A stretch of 64,000 nt of DNA from Arthrobacter sp. UNC362MFTsu5.1 (GTDB taxonomy: Bacteria; Actinomycetota; Actinomycetes; Actinomycetales; Micrococcaceae). This document shows positions 1-8,913 of the stretch, in pieces. The stretch's first letter is position 1, and every line of letters starts with the position of its first letter. A model generated the notes under the pieces. It saw only the letters and a program-made list of their open reading frames with translations. It was not told where the DNA came from and made no database searches. A program made the translations under genes and the position numbers. The stretch spans positions 31,515-95,514 of the forward strand of contig NZ_JMLE01000018.1 of NCBI RefSeq assembly GCF_000685965.1. Direction: 5' to 3'.

Positions 1-469
1 GCCAGCCGTTTGCCCAGTGGGCGCGGACGGGCAGGCCGGCGGAAATGGCACACATGACCTGGTGGCCGATGACGTAGGCGTCCAGAATGTCGCGGCCTGA
101 CGCGTCCGCTGCCTCACCGGCTGCGAGGAGGGCGGGGATCAGAACGACGCTGGGGTGGCCGTTGGTGTCCACCAAATGGTCATCGTAATCGTCGGCGTGA
201 CCCGCCGTGGCATTGAGCAAAGCCGCCGTGTGCGCCGGCGCCATTTCTCCGGTCGCCAGGACGGTGGCGCCGTGGCCAGCGCTTGGAGGGGTCATGACGG
301 CTTCCATCAAGGCTGTGGAGGCGATGTCATGGGTTCCGAGTACGGCGACGGCCACAGTATCGACTAATGCACGGGTTGCCATATGGCGGGCTGCGTCTGT
401 GATGTCGGTTGATTCGGTGCAGATCGCGAACTCGGCGATGGACCTGGTGATCTTCGGTGTTTCGCTCAT
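1..469 (-). CDS. MmgE/PrpD family protein (5' part, runs off the window)
   Basis: The first 156 residues of an MmgE/PrpD-type protein are visible; the rest lies beyond base 1. The family includes 2-methylcitrate dehydratase and other cytoplasmic dehydratases/isomerases acting on hydroxy-acids. Supporting sequence is the helical N-terminus followed by HADDYDDH at about residues 91-98 and NGHPS at 103-107, the conserved active-site region of the family. The ATG at 469-467 lies 2 bases after the stop of the upstream aldolase gene, so the two are probably translated as one operon. The substrate cannot be told from the sequence; the neighbouring HpcH/HpaI aldolase and SMP-30 lactonase suggest catabolism of a sugar acid or related hydroxy-acid (inference). 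Confidence 0.8.
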   Translation of the reverse strand, partial: MSETPKITRSIAEFAICTESTDITDAARHMATRALVDTVAVAVLGTHDIASTALMEAVMTPPSAGHGATVLATGEMAPAHTAALLNATAGHADDYDDHLVDTNGHPSVVLIPALLAAGEAADASGRDILDAYVIGHQVMCAISAGLPVRAHWANGW

Positions 470-471
470 CG

Positions 472-1248
472 TCAGATCACTGCTCCTGTCATTGTGCGTG
501 CCGAGCGAAGCCCGCTCACCGCGGTGGACATCAGCCGTGACTGGGCAGAGAGGAGAAGGCCGGCACCGCGTTCAATTGCAGCGGCGGTTTGTTCAGGGTT
601 GCTGGCGGACATGCCAACAACTTTTCCTGCTGCCAGGGAACGGGTCACGATGTCCTTGATGACATCCTGGACGCGGTCATCGAGGACTTCACCGGGAATG
701 CCGAGACTCGCTGACAGGTCAAACGCGCCGACGAAGACGGCGTCGACAGCCTCGGCTGCGAGGATGTCATCGAGCACCGCGACAGCCTCGACACTTTCGA
801 TATGGACGATCAGGGCCACGCTGTCCCGGGTGTCTTTGGTGAGCTGCTGGTAGCCGCCGGGGTAGTGGCCGAAGTTGCTGTTGCGGCAGCGGCCAAGTCC
901 CCGTAGGCCCTCCGGTGCAAAGCCGCAGGCCTTCACGACGTTGTCGACATCCTGACGGGAACGGACGTGGGCTATCTGCAAGGCTGCCACTCCGGCGTCG
1001 AGGTATCTGCCGATGCTTTCCGGGTCCGCTGGTGTCTTGACGACAAGGGCACCGCCGCCAGCCTTGCAGGCCCTGGCCAGGTCGACGATTTGCGGGCCGG
1101 TCACGGACACGTGTTCGGTGTCGACGGCGACTCCATCGACGCCAAGCTCGGAAAGGAACTCTGCAGCTGAGGGCTCCGGGAAGTCCAGGGTGGTGACGAA
1201 GACGGGAGTGCCCGACAGGAGGCGGGACCGGAATGCGTTGGGGCTCAT
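472..1248 (-). CDS. HpcH/HpaI aldolase/citrate lyase family protein
   Basis: A 258-residue class II aldolase of the HpcH/HpaI family, the usual length. These cytoplasmic metal-dependent TIM-barrel enzymes cleave 4-hydroxy-2-oxo acids to pyruvate and an aldehyde. Visible motifs are DTEH at 43-46, matching the family DxEH signature, and IES...DAVFVGAFDLSASLG in the middle, matching the metal-binding and GxxDLsxSlG segment. The GCRG-type arginine loop is present as GLRGLGRCR. The ATG overlaps the stop of the SMP-30 gene by 4 bases, indicating tight coupling. A CitE-like CoA-ester lyase is a less likely alternative because the usual LFVPG start is absent. The physiological substrate is unknown. 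Confidence 0.82.
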   Translation of the reverse strand: MSPNAFRSRLLSGTPVFVTTLDFPEPSAAEFLSELGVDGVAVDTEHVSVTGPQIVDLARACKAGGGALVVKTPADPESIGRYLDAGVAALQIAHVRSRQDVDNVVKACGFAPEGLRGLGRCRNSNFGHYPGGYQQLTKDTRDSVALIVHIESVEAVAVLDDILAAEAVDAVFVGAFDLSASLGIPGEVLDDRVQDVIKDIVTRSLAAGKVVGMSASNPEQTAAAIERGAGLLLSAQSRLMSTAVSGLRSARTMTGAVI

Positions 1249-2099
1249 GACTGGACGGACTTACGGAAAGGGTGCAGCGGGAGGCCGGCGGCGGGCCAGT
1301 CTGCTTCGAGGACCTGGCCGTTGTCGGAATCAGTCACAGCCAGCTTTCCGGAGGACGAGATGGCGACGTTGGTGTACTTCTGGCCGTCTCCGATTTTGAT
1401 GACCTCCAGGAGGGTGCCTTCGGGACTGTAGACCTGCAGGTCGCCGGGAGCCGTTCCGGTGATGGCGCCGATCACAAGGTTTCCGTCGACATCCCAGGCA
1501 AATCCATCCGGGCGTCCGTGATCAAGCTGGACATGCACTTCGGGCTCGCCGAGACGCTCGCCGGGAACGAACGGGAAGCGCAGGATGCGTCCCTCCCCGC
1601 CCTGAGCGACAAAGATGCTGTCGTTGTCGGCGCTGAAGCCAATCCCGTTGGGGAACCAGTCGACGCTGAGCAGCAGTTGCGCTTCGCCAGTGGTGATGTC
1701 GACGCGCCACAGCCGTCCGTCGTCACGACGGGGGCCGCGGGTGGGGTCGGTCACGTAGAGGTAGCCGTCCGGGCCGAAGCAAAGGTCGTTGGGGTAGATC
1801 GGGTCAGTGGTGAGCGTAACGACGGTACCGTCGGGGTGGATGGCTTGGACTCCTCCGGACACGCCTTCGGTCCGGTTGGCCGGCCACTGTCCGCCATTCT
1901 GGGCCACGTAGATGATGCCGTCCGCGCCCTCTGCGGCACCGTTCGGTCCTGCTCCGGTTCGTCCAAGCACCTTCGTTGTGCCGTTCGAAGTTTCGTAGAC
2001 GACGCCCTGGTCGATTGAGACGAAGGCCAAAGTGCCGCGCTGAGTGTAGACGGGGCCTTCGGTAAATCCGACGCCTGTGGCAACGGTCTGAAAATCCAT
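1245..2099 (-). CDS. SMP-30/gluconolactonase/LRE family protein
   Basis: A 284-residue six-bladed beta-propeller lactonase of the SMP-30/LRE family, predicted to hydrolyse sugar lactones or similar cyclic esters in the cytoplasm. Recognisable repeats are GFTEGPVY near the N-terminus, GPNGAAEGADG, YPNDLCFGPDGYLYVTD, FPNGIGFSADN and HGRPDGFAWDVDGNLV; these carry the metal-binding Glu, Asn and Asp positions of the family. The start is set at the ATG at 2099 because a GAGG lies 7 bases upstream; a longer frame to 2165 has no comparable site. It is first in a three-gene run with the aldolase and MmgE/PrpD genes, 140 bases downstream of the LysR gene. A lactonase-aldolase-dehydratase order suggests stepwise breakdown of an aldonic or uronic acid (inference). 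Confidence 0.82.
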   Translation of the reverse strand: MDFQTVATGVGFTEGPVYTQRGTLAFVSIDQGVVYETSNGTTKVLGRTGAGPNGAAEGADGIIYVAQNGGQWPANRTEGVSGGVQAIHPDGTVVTLTTDPIYPNDLCFGPDGYLYVTDPTRGPRRDDGRLWRVDITTGEAQLLLSVDWFPNGIGFSADNDSIFVAQGGEGRILRFPFVPGERLGEPEVHVQLDHGRPDGFAWDVDGNLVIGAITGTAPGDLQVYSPEGTLLEVIKIGDGQKYTNVAISSSGKLAVTDSDNGQVLEADWPAAGLPLHPFRKSVQS

Positions 2100-2239
2100 G
2101 AGTAATCCTCGGGGGTAATTTTGGGGGCTGGTCAGGAGGGGGATTCCCTGTGACGAAGCTGACAAAACAACCGTAAGTCCGAGTGATACATCGAAACAAC
2201 CGATTAGAGCCGATCAATCGATCGACTGGTTCGGATGAT

Positions 2240-3136
2240 CTATTTGGGGATTTGCCCGCTCTTAAACTGGCGGGCCACAGCAATGGCCGCCTTCACGGCC
2301 GGCGAATCACTTTCAGGCGACCAGGCCATGTGAAGGGCAATTTTCGGTAAAGGACCCCTGAGAGGAACAAACACCACGTCCCGACGAGGGGCATAGCGGA
2401 AGGAGTCTGGCTGAACAGAGACGCCAAGTCCCGAGGCGATGAGTGCGAGCTGGGTAGCCATATCGTGGCTCTCGATGATGCGGCGTGGGCTGCACCCGTG
2501 CCGGTAGCAGGTGGCGATGAGAACGTCATAGAGGTCGGGATTGGAGATACGCGGCCAGTAGACGAAGTCCTCCCCGTCAAGGTCCTGGACCTCAAGGAAT
2601 TCCGCAGCTGCATGCCTGTGCGTAGTCGGCAACAGAGCCGTCAGCGGCTCCTCAAGCACCTTCTCCAACCGGACCCCACGTACGTGCTGGACGCTGCGCA
2701 CAAAGCCCAAGTCGATCTGGCCCTGCGATAGCTGGCGCAACTGAACTGCCGTGCTCAGTGACGCAATAGTGATCTCAAGGTCCGGGCTTTGACGCCGAAG
2801 CTCCTTAAGGAGGTGCGGCACCAAGTAGTTCATAGCGGGACCTACGGCGCCGATGCGCAAGGTTCCCTGCCGGCCGGCAGCTACCGCAGAAACCTGGCTC
2901 TGAACCCTGTCCAGTTCATCCAGAAGCCGCTTGGAGCCTTCGAGGAGGGCTTCTCCCGCGGCCGTGAGCTGCACGGATCTGCTGGTCCTGGATAGAAGTT
3001 CGGTCCCGAAGTGAGTTTCAAGGGCACGGACCTGATCACTAACCGTTGACTGGGAAACCCCCAGATGCCTCGCGGCCTTACCAAAATGGAGATCCTCGGC
3101 CACAGCCGAAAAGACCCGTAACTGCTTGAATTCCAT
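2240..3136 (-). CDS. LysR-family transcriptional regulator
   Basis: A 298-residue LysR-type regulator with the standard layout: a winged HTH at about residues 1-60 (MEFKQLRVFSAVAE, then AARHLGVSQSTVSDQVRALE) and a substrate-binding-like effector domain starting at GTLRIGAVG. The ATG at 3136 is preferred over an upstream TTG because the family begins with MEFKQL-like sequence. It lies upstream of, and in the same direction as, the lactonase-aldolase-MmgE/PrpD run and probably controls it in response to a pathway intermediate (inference from position). The effector is unknown. Confidence 0.85.
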   Translation of the reverse strand: MEFKQLRVFSAVAEDLHFGKAARHLGVSQSTVSDQVRALETHFGTELLSRTSRSVQLTAAGEALLEGSKRLLDELDRVQSQVSAVAAGRQGTLRIGAVGPAMNYLVPHLLKELRRQSPDLEITIASLSTAVQLRQLSQGQIDLGFVRSVQHVRGVRLEKVLEEPLTALLPTTHRHAAAEFLEVQDLDGEDFVYWPRISNPDLYDVLIATCYRHGCSPRRIIESHDMATQLALIASGLGVSVQPDSFRYAPRRDVVFVPLRGPLPKIALHMAWSPESDSPAVKAAIAVARQFKSGQIPK

Positions 3137-3385
3137 AGTCTTGAGCCTAACCAACGCCTACCGCAATCAGTGCGCGCCGTGGGACAGGGCATTTGCAGTT
3201 CTGTCGCTTCCCGCGCTGGGAAGCTAATCAATTCGCCCCCTATGTGCACGCCACGTCCGATTTCCAACCCTTCGTGGCATCTGAAGAACGTGCACGACCA
3301 AGGCCCGATTGAAGTCGGCAGAGGTGGAGCGGTCTATGGTGTAGCCGGTCTACAGGTCCCGTACGCCGCCGACCCGTCTGGTTGG

Positions 3386-3657
3386 GGCACACCCCAATCT
3401 GACGTTCGGGCCGTCTGACATGAGAAGACTCCCCCGTGGGCGGTCGATGGGTCTGCCTCTCTGTGCCGGCAGAGTCATAACAGGTGACATCCCACCGTTT
3501 GTCCCGAGTGGGTGTCATCAATTCCTGGTGCTTTGGCCTGTCTCGAGCATTCTTGAGCCGAAGGACCATGCTTTCCTTGCCCGCGGACTGTCAGGGTGGG
3601 ATCTGAGATTATCCGCAGCGGCTGTCAGTAAATCGATTCTGGATATTATTCTGGCGC
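3386..3657. repeat. Dispersed repeat, copy A (about 272 bp)
   Basis: First of three full-length, same-orientation copies of an intergenic element (others at 8334-8610 and 18304-18580). The left end is GCACACCCCAATCTGACGT, and the most conserved internal block is GTCAGGGTGGGATCTGAGA at 3590. The distance from the left CTGAC to this block is 193-196 bases in all three copies, so they descend from one element. No coding potential is conserved among copies. The last 16 or so codons of the decayed DUF6036 gene lie inside this copy. The rest of the gap (3137-3385) shows nothing recognisable. Confidence 0.75.
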
Positions 3658-4196
3658 AATGCTCCGCTTGAAGTCGGCAGATATGCCCTTCTTTTCAGCT
3701 CGTCAAGGCCGGCGGCCCAGGCAATGGCGTTCCGTTGCCCGTAATCCAGCACATCGATGTCCTGATCGCTCTGGACAAGGGTCAGATCGATTGATGCCAG
3801 CCGCTGCTGCAGGACTACTGGGTCAATCAGCCGTGCGTCCACTAGTGCGCGAACGAACTCGAAGTCCTTTTCGCGGTGTGCCATGAGCTTCGCCGCGCAT
3901 AGGTCATGGGGGTCCCGACAGAGTCCTGTGGCGTGGTTCGTGGCTTCGCTGCGCACTCCGACCAGGCGGTATTCCCAGTCCGGAGGCAGGATCGCGGTTC
4001 TTTTGCCGACCCCTTCGATGTAGAAACCGTAGGTTGCATGGAACTCCGACCACTCCCCCACGTCAAAGCTGAGCTGATCGCTCAGGGCATCGGCGTCCGC
4101 ATCACGCATCGGCGCGATGTCAATCTCCGGGGACATCGTGGCCGCAAGCTCCGACGAGGGGCACATAGTGATACCGGTGCTGAGCCCACCGCCAGC
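3609..4196 (-). pseudogene. Truncated DUF6036-type nucleotidyltransferase-like gene
   Basis: The open frame (ATG at 4166, open back to a stop at 4197-4199) encodes the C-terminal two thirds of a DUF6036-type protein, a nucleotidyltransferase-fold family often paired with a second small gene in toxin-antitoxin-like loci. Recognisable segments are SPEIDIAP, FHATYGFYIEGV, LPPDWEYRLV and DPHDLCAAKLMAHREKDFEFV. The family N-terminus with its GS(Q)xILG nucleotide-binding motif is missing and was not found in the other frames upstream. The 3' end runs into dispersed repeat copy A, which supplies the last residues. It is therefore read as a relic cut at both ends. The family assignment is from motif memory only. 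Confidence 0.6.
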
Positions 4197-4293
4197 TCAG
4201 ATCAAGACTGTCCGCCTGATGTCCGCGAAGCGCAAACGGTGGGCGCTGGCCGGGTCATGGACCGGAAACCCGACCAGCCGGCATGGGTTTTGC

Positions 4294-5286
4294 TCAACTG
4301 CTGACAATCACTTCACCGGTGGCGGTGGAATCCTCGTTCAGCATCCATCCCGTTCGTTTGTGCGTTCTGACCCCGACGTCGGACTCGATGACTTGCACAG
4401 CCGGTGCAGCCTGCTGGAGGCCGGCTTCCACGTCGGCGATAGCACCGGGCGTCCGTAGCCAGAGATAGAACGTCAGATTGGCATCTCCGGTTGTGGCGGC
4501 ACAAAGCCTTAAGGTTCTGTGAGAGCGCAGATAACTTACTGCCGCCTCCAGCTGGCCGGGCGGTACGCGCACGTACCATTGGCAACCTATGGGGTAGCCG
4601 GACCAGTCCTGGGCGAGTTCGCAACGCAGCGCCAGGAGGCCGGTCTCACATGCCTGGCGCAAGTGTCTTGTTACCGTGGTGGGATGGGTGCCCGTTTCGG
4701 CTGCGATCTCGACCGCGGAGGCTCGCCCGTCCCGTGCCAGCACGGTCATTAATTGTGGCAAAGTTGGAGGCGTGGCGCCGGGCGGACGTGTCACACCCGG
4801 ATGCAAGGCAGCGAGCCGTCGTTGCTGCTCAGGGGACAGCACATCCAGGCGCCAGTTGTTTCCGGCAGAGTAGAGCCTGGTCGCCAGCGTCACTTGGCTG
4901 CGCATAATGTCAGGATCAGTGCGCACTATGGGCAGCACATCCCGGGCCACCTGTTCCCAACTGCGGGTGAGAACGGTCAGCCGGAGGTCCCAGGCCCGTG
5001 CCGCTTCCTCCACGGTTCCGATCTCCGGGACAGCGCACAGGCGTTCGAGTACCTGTGCCCGGTGCCCGGAACGGCATTCGAGGCCGATGAACGTGACACA
5101 CCCCTGGCCGTCAGCGGTGCCGATATGGCCTGTAATCCAAGCCTGTCCGTCCGCACGCAGCCGTTCCCAGCGGGCGGCAAGGGTTGCCGGATGCCGGCGG
5201 AGCACGGACCCGAGTTGGGTCCACGTGGCACGGGGAGCGAGCTGAAGAGCGTGAATCAGTTCAAGGTCATCAGGAGGAAGCTCCAT
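4294..5286 (-). CDS. Two-module Lrp/AsnC-family transcriptional regulator
   Basis: A 330-residue Lrp/AsnC regulator about twice the usual 150-residue length. It carries two consecutive HTH-plus-ligand-domain modules: HTH 1 at about residues 5-50 (LGSVLRRHPATLAARWERL) and HTH 2 at about 185-225 (VEIAAETGTHPTTVTRHLRQA). Each is followed by an alpha/beta ligand domain. It is divergent from the M20 hydrolase/MHS transporter pair across a 113-base gap and probably controls it, possibly through the AT-rich stretch around 5310-5340 (inference). Duplicated-module Lrp proteins are known in actinobacteria, often beside amidohydrolase and amino-acid-derivative genes. Confidence 0.85.
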   Translation of the reverse strand: MELPPDDLELIHALQLAPRATWTQLGSVLRRHPATLAARWERLRADGQAWITGHIGTADGQGCVTFIGLECRSGHRAQVLERLCAVPEIGTVEEAARAWDLRLTVLTRSWEQVARDVLPIVRTDPDIMRSQVTLATRLYSAGNNWRLDVLSPEQQRRLAALHPGVTRPPGATPPTLPQLMTVLARDGRASAVEIAAETGTHPTTVTRHLRQACETGLLALRCELAQDWSGYPIGCQWYVRVPPGQLEAAVSYLRSHRTLRLCAATTGDANLTFYLWLRTPGAIADVEAGLQQAAPAVQVIESDVGVRTHKRTGWMLNEDSTATGEVIVSS

Positions 5287-5399
5287 GCAGGATCCTTCGG
5301 TTTAGAAGCGGTGTTGTGCAATTTTCTCACGTTATTGAGCGCTGGTCGGGGTAAGACCGTCACACTCAAGGGATCCATTTTCCAGCGAAAGGGCCCGCC

Positions 5400-6647
5400 G
5401 TGGGACGTCCCGCTTCCTCCGCCGACCTGACCATCGCCCTGCGCGATGATGCAGCCGCCCTGGCTGGCGAGATTGCCAACCTTCGCCACCGCCTGCACCG
5501 CGAGCCGGAGGTCGGGCTGGACCTTCCGCGCAGCCAGGAAAAAGTCCTTACCGCTCTCGATGGGATGGGCTATGAAATCAGCACGGGTACCGACACCACC
5601 TCTGTGACGGCCGTGCTGCGGGGAGCAGCAGGATTGCCGACCGGAGAATCGGTGCGTCCGGTGGTGTTGCTGCGTGGTGATATGGACGCCCTGCCTGTAC
5701 AGGAGAAGACGGGTCTTGCGTATGCCTCCGAGATTCCCGGGGCAATGCACGGCTGTGGCCATGACCTGCACACAGCGATGCTGGTGGGCGCGGCGAACCT
5801 GCTCGCGTCCCGGCGCGACCAGCTCTCCGGCGACGTCGTCCTGATGTTCCAGCCCGGCGAAGAGGGCTTCGACGGTGCCGGAGTCATGATCCGAGAGGGC
5901 GTCCTGGATGCCGCCGGGCGCCGTCCGGATGCCGCCTACGCGCTGCACGTCATGAGCGCCCTCGGCGACAGCGGTGCCTTCCTTTCCCGTCCGGGCTCCG
6001 TGATGAGCTCCTCGGACGGGCTGGTCGTGACCGTCCATGGGGCAGGCGGGCACGGTTCAGCACCGTTCGCTGCCAAAGACCCCGTCACGGTCGCCGCAGA
6101 AATGGTGCTGGCGCTGCAGTCCATGGTCACCCGCCAGTTCGATGTGTTCGACCCTGTCGTGATTTCCGTTGGCGTGCTGCAGGCCGGAACCAAGCGCAAT
6201 GTCATCCCTGACACGGCCCGCTTCGAAGCCACCATCCGTTCCTTCTCCGCCCAGGCCAAGACACGGCTGAAAACCTCAATTCCGCGGCTGCTGGAAGCCA
6301 TCGCGGCCGGCCACGGGCTGGAGGCCACGGTCGACTACATCGAGGAGTACCCGGTGACCCTCAATGACGGGACGGAGTCAGCCTTCGCGCGGCACACTGT
6401 CGAGGAACTGTTCGGCTCAGGGCGCTACAGCCAGCTGCCCCATCCGCTCGCAGGTTCAGAGGACTTCTCCCGCATCCTGGCCGAGGTCCCGGGCGCATTC
6501 CTGTTCCTCTCCGCCGTCCCCGACGGCACCGACGCTGCCGCGGCGGCCTACAACCACTCACCGTTCGCCGTCTTCGACGACGCCGTCCTGGCCGACGGAG
6601 CCACACTTTACGCACGTCTTGCCCTCGATCGCCTCGCCTCCGCCTGA
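5400..6647 (+). CDS. M20-family amidohydrolase (N-acyl-amino-acid hydrolase type)
   Basis: A 415-residue M20D-type metallohydrolase of normal length. These cytoplasmic enzymes remove acyl or carbamoyl groups from amino acids using one or two metal ions. Visible motifs are the N-terminal LRHRLHREPEVGLDL, the metal-ligand block MHGCGHDLHTAMLVGAA, and QPGEEGFDGAGVMIREGVL with the catalytic Glu pair. The small dimerisation domain follows around VHGAGGHGSAPF. Translation starts at a GTG with GAAAGG about 7 bases upstream. The MHS transporter follows after 39 bases, making a transport-and-hydrolysis pair; substrate specificity is unknown. Confidence 0.87.
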   Translation: MGRPASSADLTIALRDDAAALAGEIANLRHRLHREPEVGLDLPRSQEKVLTALDGMGYEISTGTDTTSVTAVLRGAAGLPTGESVRPVVLLRGDMDALPVQEKTGLAYASEIPGAMHGCGHDLHTAMLVGAANLLASRRDQLSGDVVLMFQPGEEGFDGAGVMIREGVLDAAGRRPDAAYALHVMSALGDSGAFLSRPGSVMSSSDGLVVTVHGAGGHGSAPFAAKDPVTVAAEMVLALQSMVTRQFDVFDPVVISVGVLQAGTKRNVIPDTARFEATIRSFSAQAKTRLKTSIPRLLEAIAAGHGLEATVDYIEEYPVTLNDGTESAFARHTVEELFGSGRYSQLPHPLAGSEDFSRILAEVPGAFLFLSAVPDGTDAAAAAYNHSPFAVFDDAVLADGATLYARLALDRLASA

Positions 6648-6686
6648 GCCTGGCGTACCTTCCCTGCCCCCTCACAGGAGACTTCC

Positions 6687-8048
6687 ATGTCCACTCCCCG
6701 CCCCAAGACCGCCAAACAGGCCGATGGGTCCACCCGCATGAGCCCGCCGCAGCGGTCCCGAATCCTCAAGACGCTGATTGGCACCGGCGCCGGGAACGCC
6801 GTCGAATGGTACGACTGGGCCATCTACGCCACGTTCGCCTCCTTCATTGCCTCCCAACTGTTCAGCAAGCAGGACACTTCAAGCGCCTTCCTCGCAACCC
6901 TGGCAATCTTCGCCGTCGGGTTTGTCGCGCGCCCCCTCGGAGGTTTTGTCTTCGGCTGGATCGGCGACAAGGTAGGCCGCAAGGCCTCACTGACGCTCTG
7001 CGTCGGTCTGGCCTCGCTCGGCTCCCTGGCGATCGGACTGACCCCCACCTACGACTCGATCGGCGCCGGCGCGTCCGTCATGCTGCTGATCGCACGGCTG
7101 ATTCAGGGCCTCGCGCATGGCGGGGAGCTTCCAAGCGCCCAGACCTACCTGTCAGAAATGGCACCATCGTCCCGCCGCGGCTACTGGGCATCGCTGATCT
7201 ACGCTTCGGGCACGGTCGGCATCCTGTTCGGGACCCTGCTGGGCGCGGTCCTCTCCAGTGCCATGCCGGAATCGGCCATGGCCGCCTACGGCTGGCGCAT
7301 TCCCTTCCTTCTCGGCGCAGCCTTCGGGCTGGTCGCCCTGGTCATGCGATACCGCATGGAGGAGTCCGAACTCTTCAAATCCGAGACCGCCGCCCATGAC
7401 GTTGTCGTCCCCGGCCGCCCCATCCCAGCCCACCGCAGCCTATTCTCCGATCTTGCCCGGCACTGGCGCCAGGCCCTGCAGGTCATCGGCCTCACCGTGG
7501 GCCTCACTGTCGCCTACTATGTCTGGGGCGTCTCAACCCCCGCCTACGCCATCAACGTCCTGAAGATCGACGCAACGGAAGCCCTCTGGGCCGGCGTGGC
7601 CGCCAACACGGTCTTCATAGTTGCCCTGCCCCTGTGGGGCCGGCTCTCAGACCGGATAGGCCGGAAACCGGTCCTCCTGATCAGCGGCATAGGCAGCGCG
7701 CTGACCTTCTTCCCCGCCACCTGGTTCGTCCAAAACTCGGCCATACAACTGGGAATCGCCATGTCTGCAATGCTGGTCTTCATCGCCGGATCCGCCTCCA
7801 TCATGCCAGCCGTCTACTCGGAACTTTTCCCCACTGCCGTCCGCACCATCGGAGTGGCAATCCCGTACGCACTCTGCGTGGCAGCCTTCGGCGGCACCGC
7901 CGCATACCTCCAAGCCGGGTTCAGCATCTGGTTCGGCACCGGCGGCCCCACCGTTTTCGGGGTGTACACGATCGTCCTGCTACTGATCGGCGCCGCCACA
8001 ACCCTCTCGCTACGCGAAAGCCGCGGCATCGACCTCAGCACCCGGTAG
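6687..8048 (+). CDS. MHS-family MFS transporter
   Basis: A 453-residue, 12-helix inner-membrane proton symporter of the metabolite:H+ symporter (MHS) branch of the MFS. The MHS signature NAVEWYDWAIYATFASFIA opens helix 1. ARPLGGFVFGWIGDKVGRKASL is the loop 2-3 motif, and RLIQGLAHGGELPSAQTYLSEMAP is the helix 4-5 region. A GGAG lies before the ATG. It is the second gene of a pair with the M20 hydrolase and probably imports that enzyme's substrate. Relatives carry dicarboxylates, shikimate, proline/betaine or aromatic acids, so the solute cannot be assigned. Confidence 0.87.
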   Translation: MSTPRPKTAKQADGSTRMSPPQRSRILKTLIGTGAGNAVEWYDWAIYATFASFIASQLFSKQDTSSAFLATLAIFAVGFVARPLGGFVFGWIGDKVGRKASLTLCVGLASLGSLAIGLTPTYDSIGAGASVMLLIARLIQGLAHGGELPSAQTYLSEMAPSSRRGYWASLIYASGTVGILFGTLLGAVLSSAMPESAMAAYGWRIPFLLGAAFGLVALVMRYRMEESELFKSETAAHDVVVPGRPIPAHRSLFSDLARHWRQALQVIGLTVGLTVAYYVWGVSTPAYAINVLKIDATEALWAGVAANTVFIVALPLWGRLSDRIGRKPVLLISGIGSALTFFPATWFVQNSAIQLGIAMSAMLVFIAGSASIMPAVYSELFPTAVRTIGVAIPYALCVAAFGGTAAYLQAGFSIWFGTGGPTVFGVYTIVLLLIGAATTLSLRESRGIDLSTR

Positions 8049-8333
8049 CATTCCACCCCTGCCCGCACGACAATGACGGGACCGCGAGAGGCGCCAGGCG
8101 TGCTCAAGCACGGAAAGGTTCTCTGAACTCCGAAAACAATGATCGACCGGGACCCGCGCACCCCGTCCGCCGGATACCCGCGGGGAGCCGGGTGCCCAAG
8201 TGCTTGAACCGGCCAGTCCGGTCTGCAAACAAGCTGCGGCGAGGTACCCGAGATGGCCGCCACGGCCATCGTCTATCGCAACGCAGCGCGACGGCGAGTT
8301 TAAGTACACCACGAACCGCTGTTCGCCTAACTT

Positions 8334-8610
8334 GGGCACACCCAGATCTGACATCGCAACGTCCCTGACCAAGGGGTATGCCGGTACGGCGGAGCTGCCA
8401 CTTGTTCTCCGACGCGCGGCGGCCCAGCCACAACATGCGCCATAACCACCCACTGCCCCAACCGGACTACTAAAGTCCAGATTCTTAGCGCGATTTCGAC
8501 TGTTCTCGAGCTTCCCTACGCCAATTGCCGTCCCTCCGGTTGTAAGGGTGGGATCTGAGAACCTCATAGGTCACTGTCAATAAAAAGGAATTTCACCCTG
8601 CTCTGACGTC
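8334..8610. repeat. Dispersed repeat, copy B (about 277 bp)
   Basis: Second full-length copy of the element described at 3386-3657, same orientation. The left end reads GCACACCCAGATCTGACATC and the internal block AAGGGTGGGATCTGAGAAC is at about 8544. A middle segment GATTCTTAGCGCGATTT is alignable with copy C. It ends near CTCTGACGTC. It occupies most of the gene-free stretch 8049-8913. Apart from the hairpin at 8808-8843, nothing else is recognisable there. Confidence 0.75.
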
Positions 8611-8807
8611 GACGCACGAAGGCCAGCGGCTGCAGCCTCGAGTGATGAGAGCCCGAGGACAATAGGCCGGAGTGATATCGATGAATGACTAACTGCCACT
8701 TGACGCAATCCGCAGTATCCACCTTAAACAAAGGGTGGCAGAAGTGGCCGCGAGAACTCCTTGCAAGCGACGCGAACTGAACCGTACGGCAGCGCGCCTG
8801 AACGGGC

Positions 8808-8843
8808 GACAGCCGGCACCCCCGTAGAGGGGTGCCGGCTGTC
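8808..8843 (-). terminator. Strong hairpin 3' of the MHS transporter gene
   Basis: A perfect inverted repeat, GACAGCCGGCACCCC then a loop of about 6 bases then GGGGTGCCGGCTGTC, lies about 70 bases beyond the stop of the 8914-10266 gene. No clear T-run follows on the minus strand, so termination efficiency is uncertain. The symmetric stem could work in both directions. Confidence 0.6.
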
Positions 8844-8913
8844 GTAGGGGCTGCCAGGGAATGCCGGGCGGCGGGGCTCCTGGTCAGGTGGTTTTGGCTG
8901 GCCGCGATGGCAG

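Noticed and set aside
2160..2235. Palindrome-rich patch (GATCAATCGATCG) between the LysR and SMP-30 genes
   Set aside because: Short overlapping palindromes with no clear pair of half-sites at LysR spacing; it may be regulatory but cannot be supported.
5287..5399. Possible Lrp operator (CAAT...ATTG) between the Lrp and M20 genes
   Set aside because: The symmetric parts are only 4 bases long; position is suggestive but the sequence evidence is too weak to list as a site.
7634..8368. A 244-codon plus-strand frame overlapping the MHS transporter gene and running into the intergenic region
   Set aside because: Out-of-frame shadow of the transporter with an arginine/histidine/proline-rich product and no ribosome-binding site.
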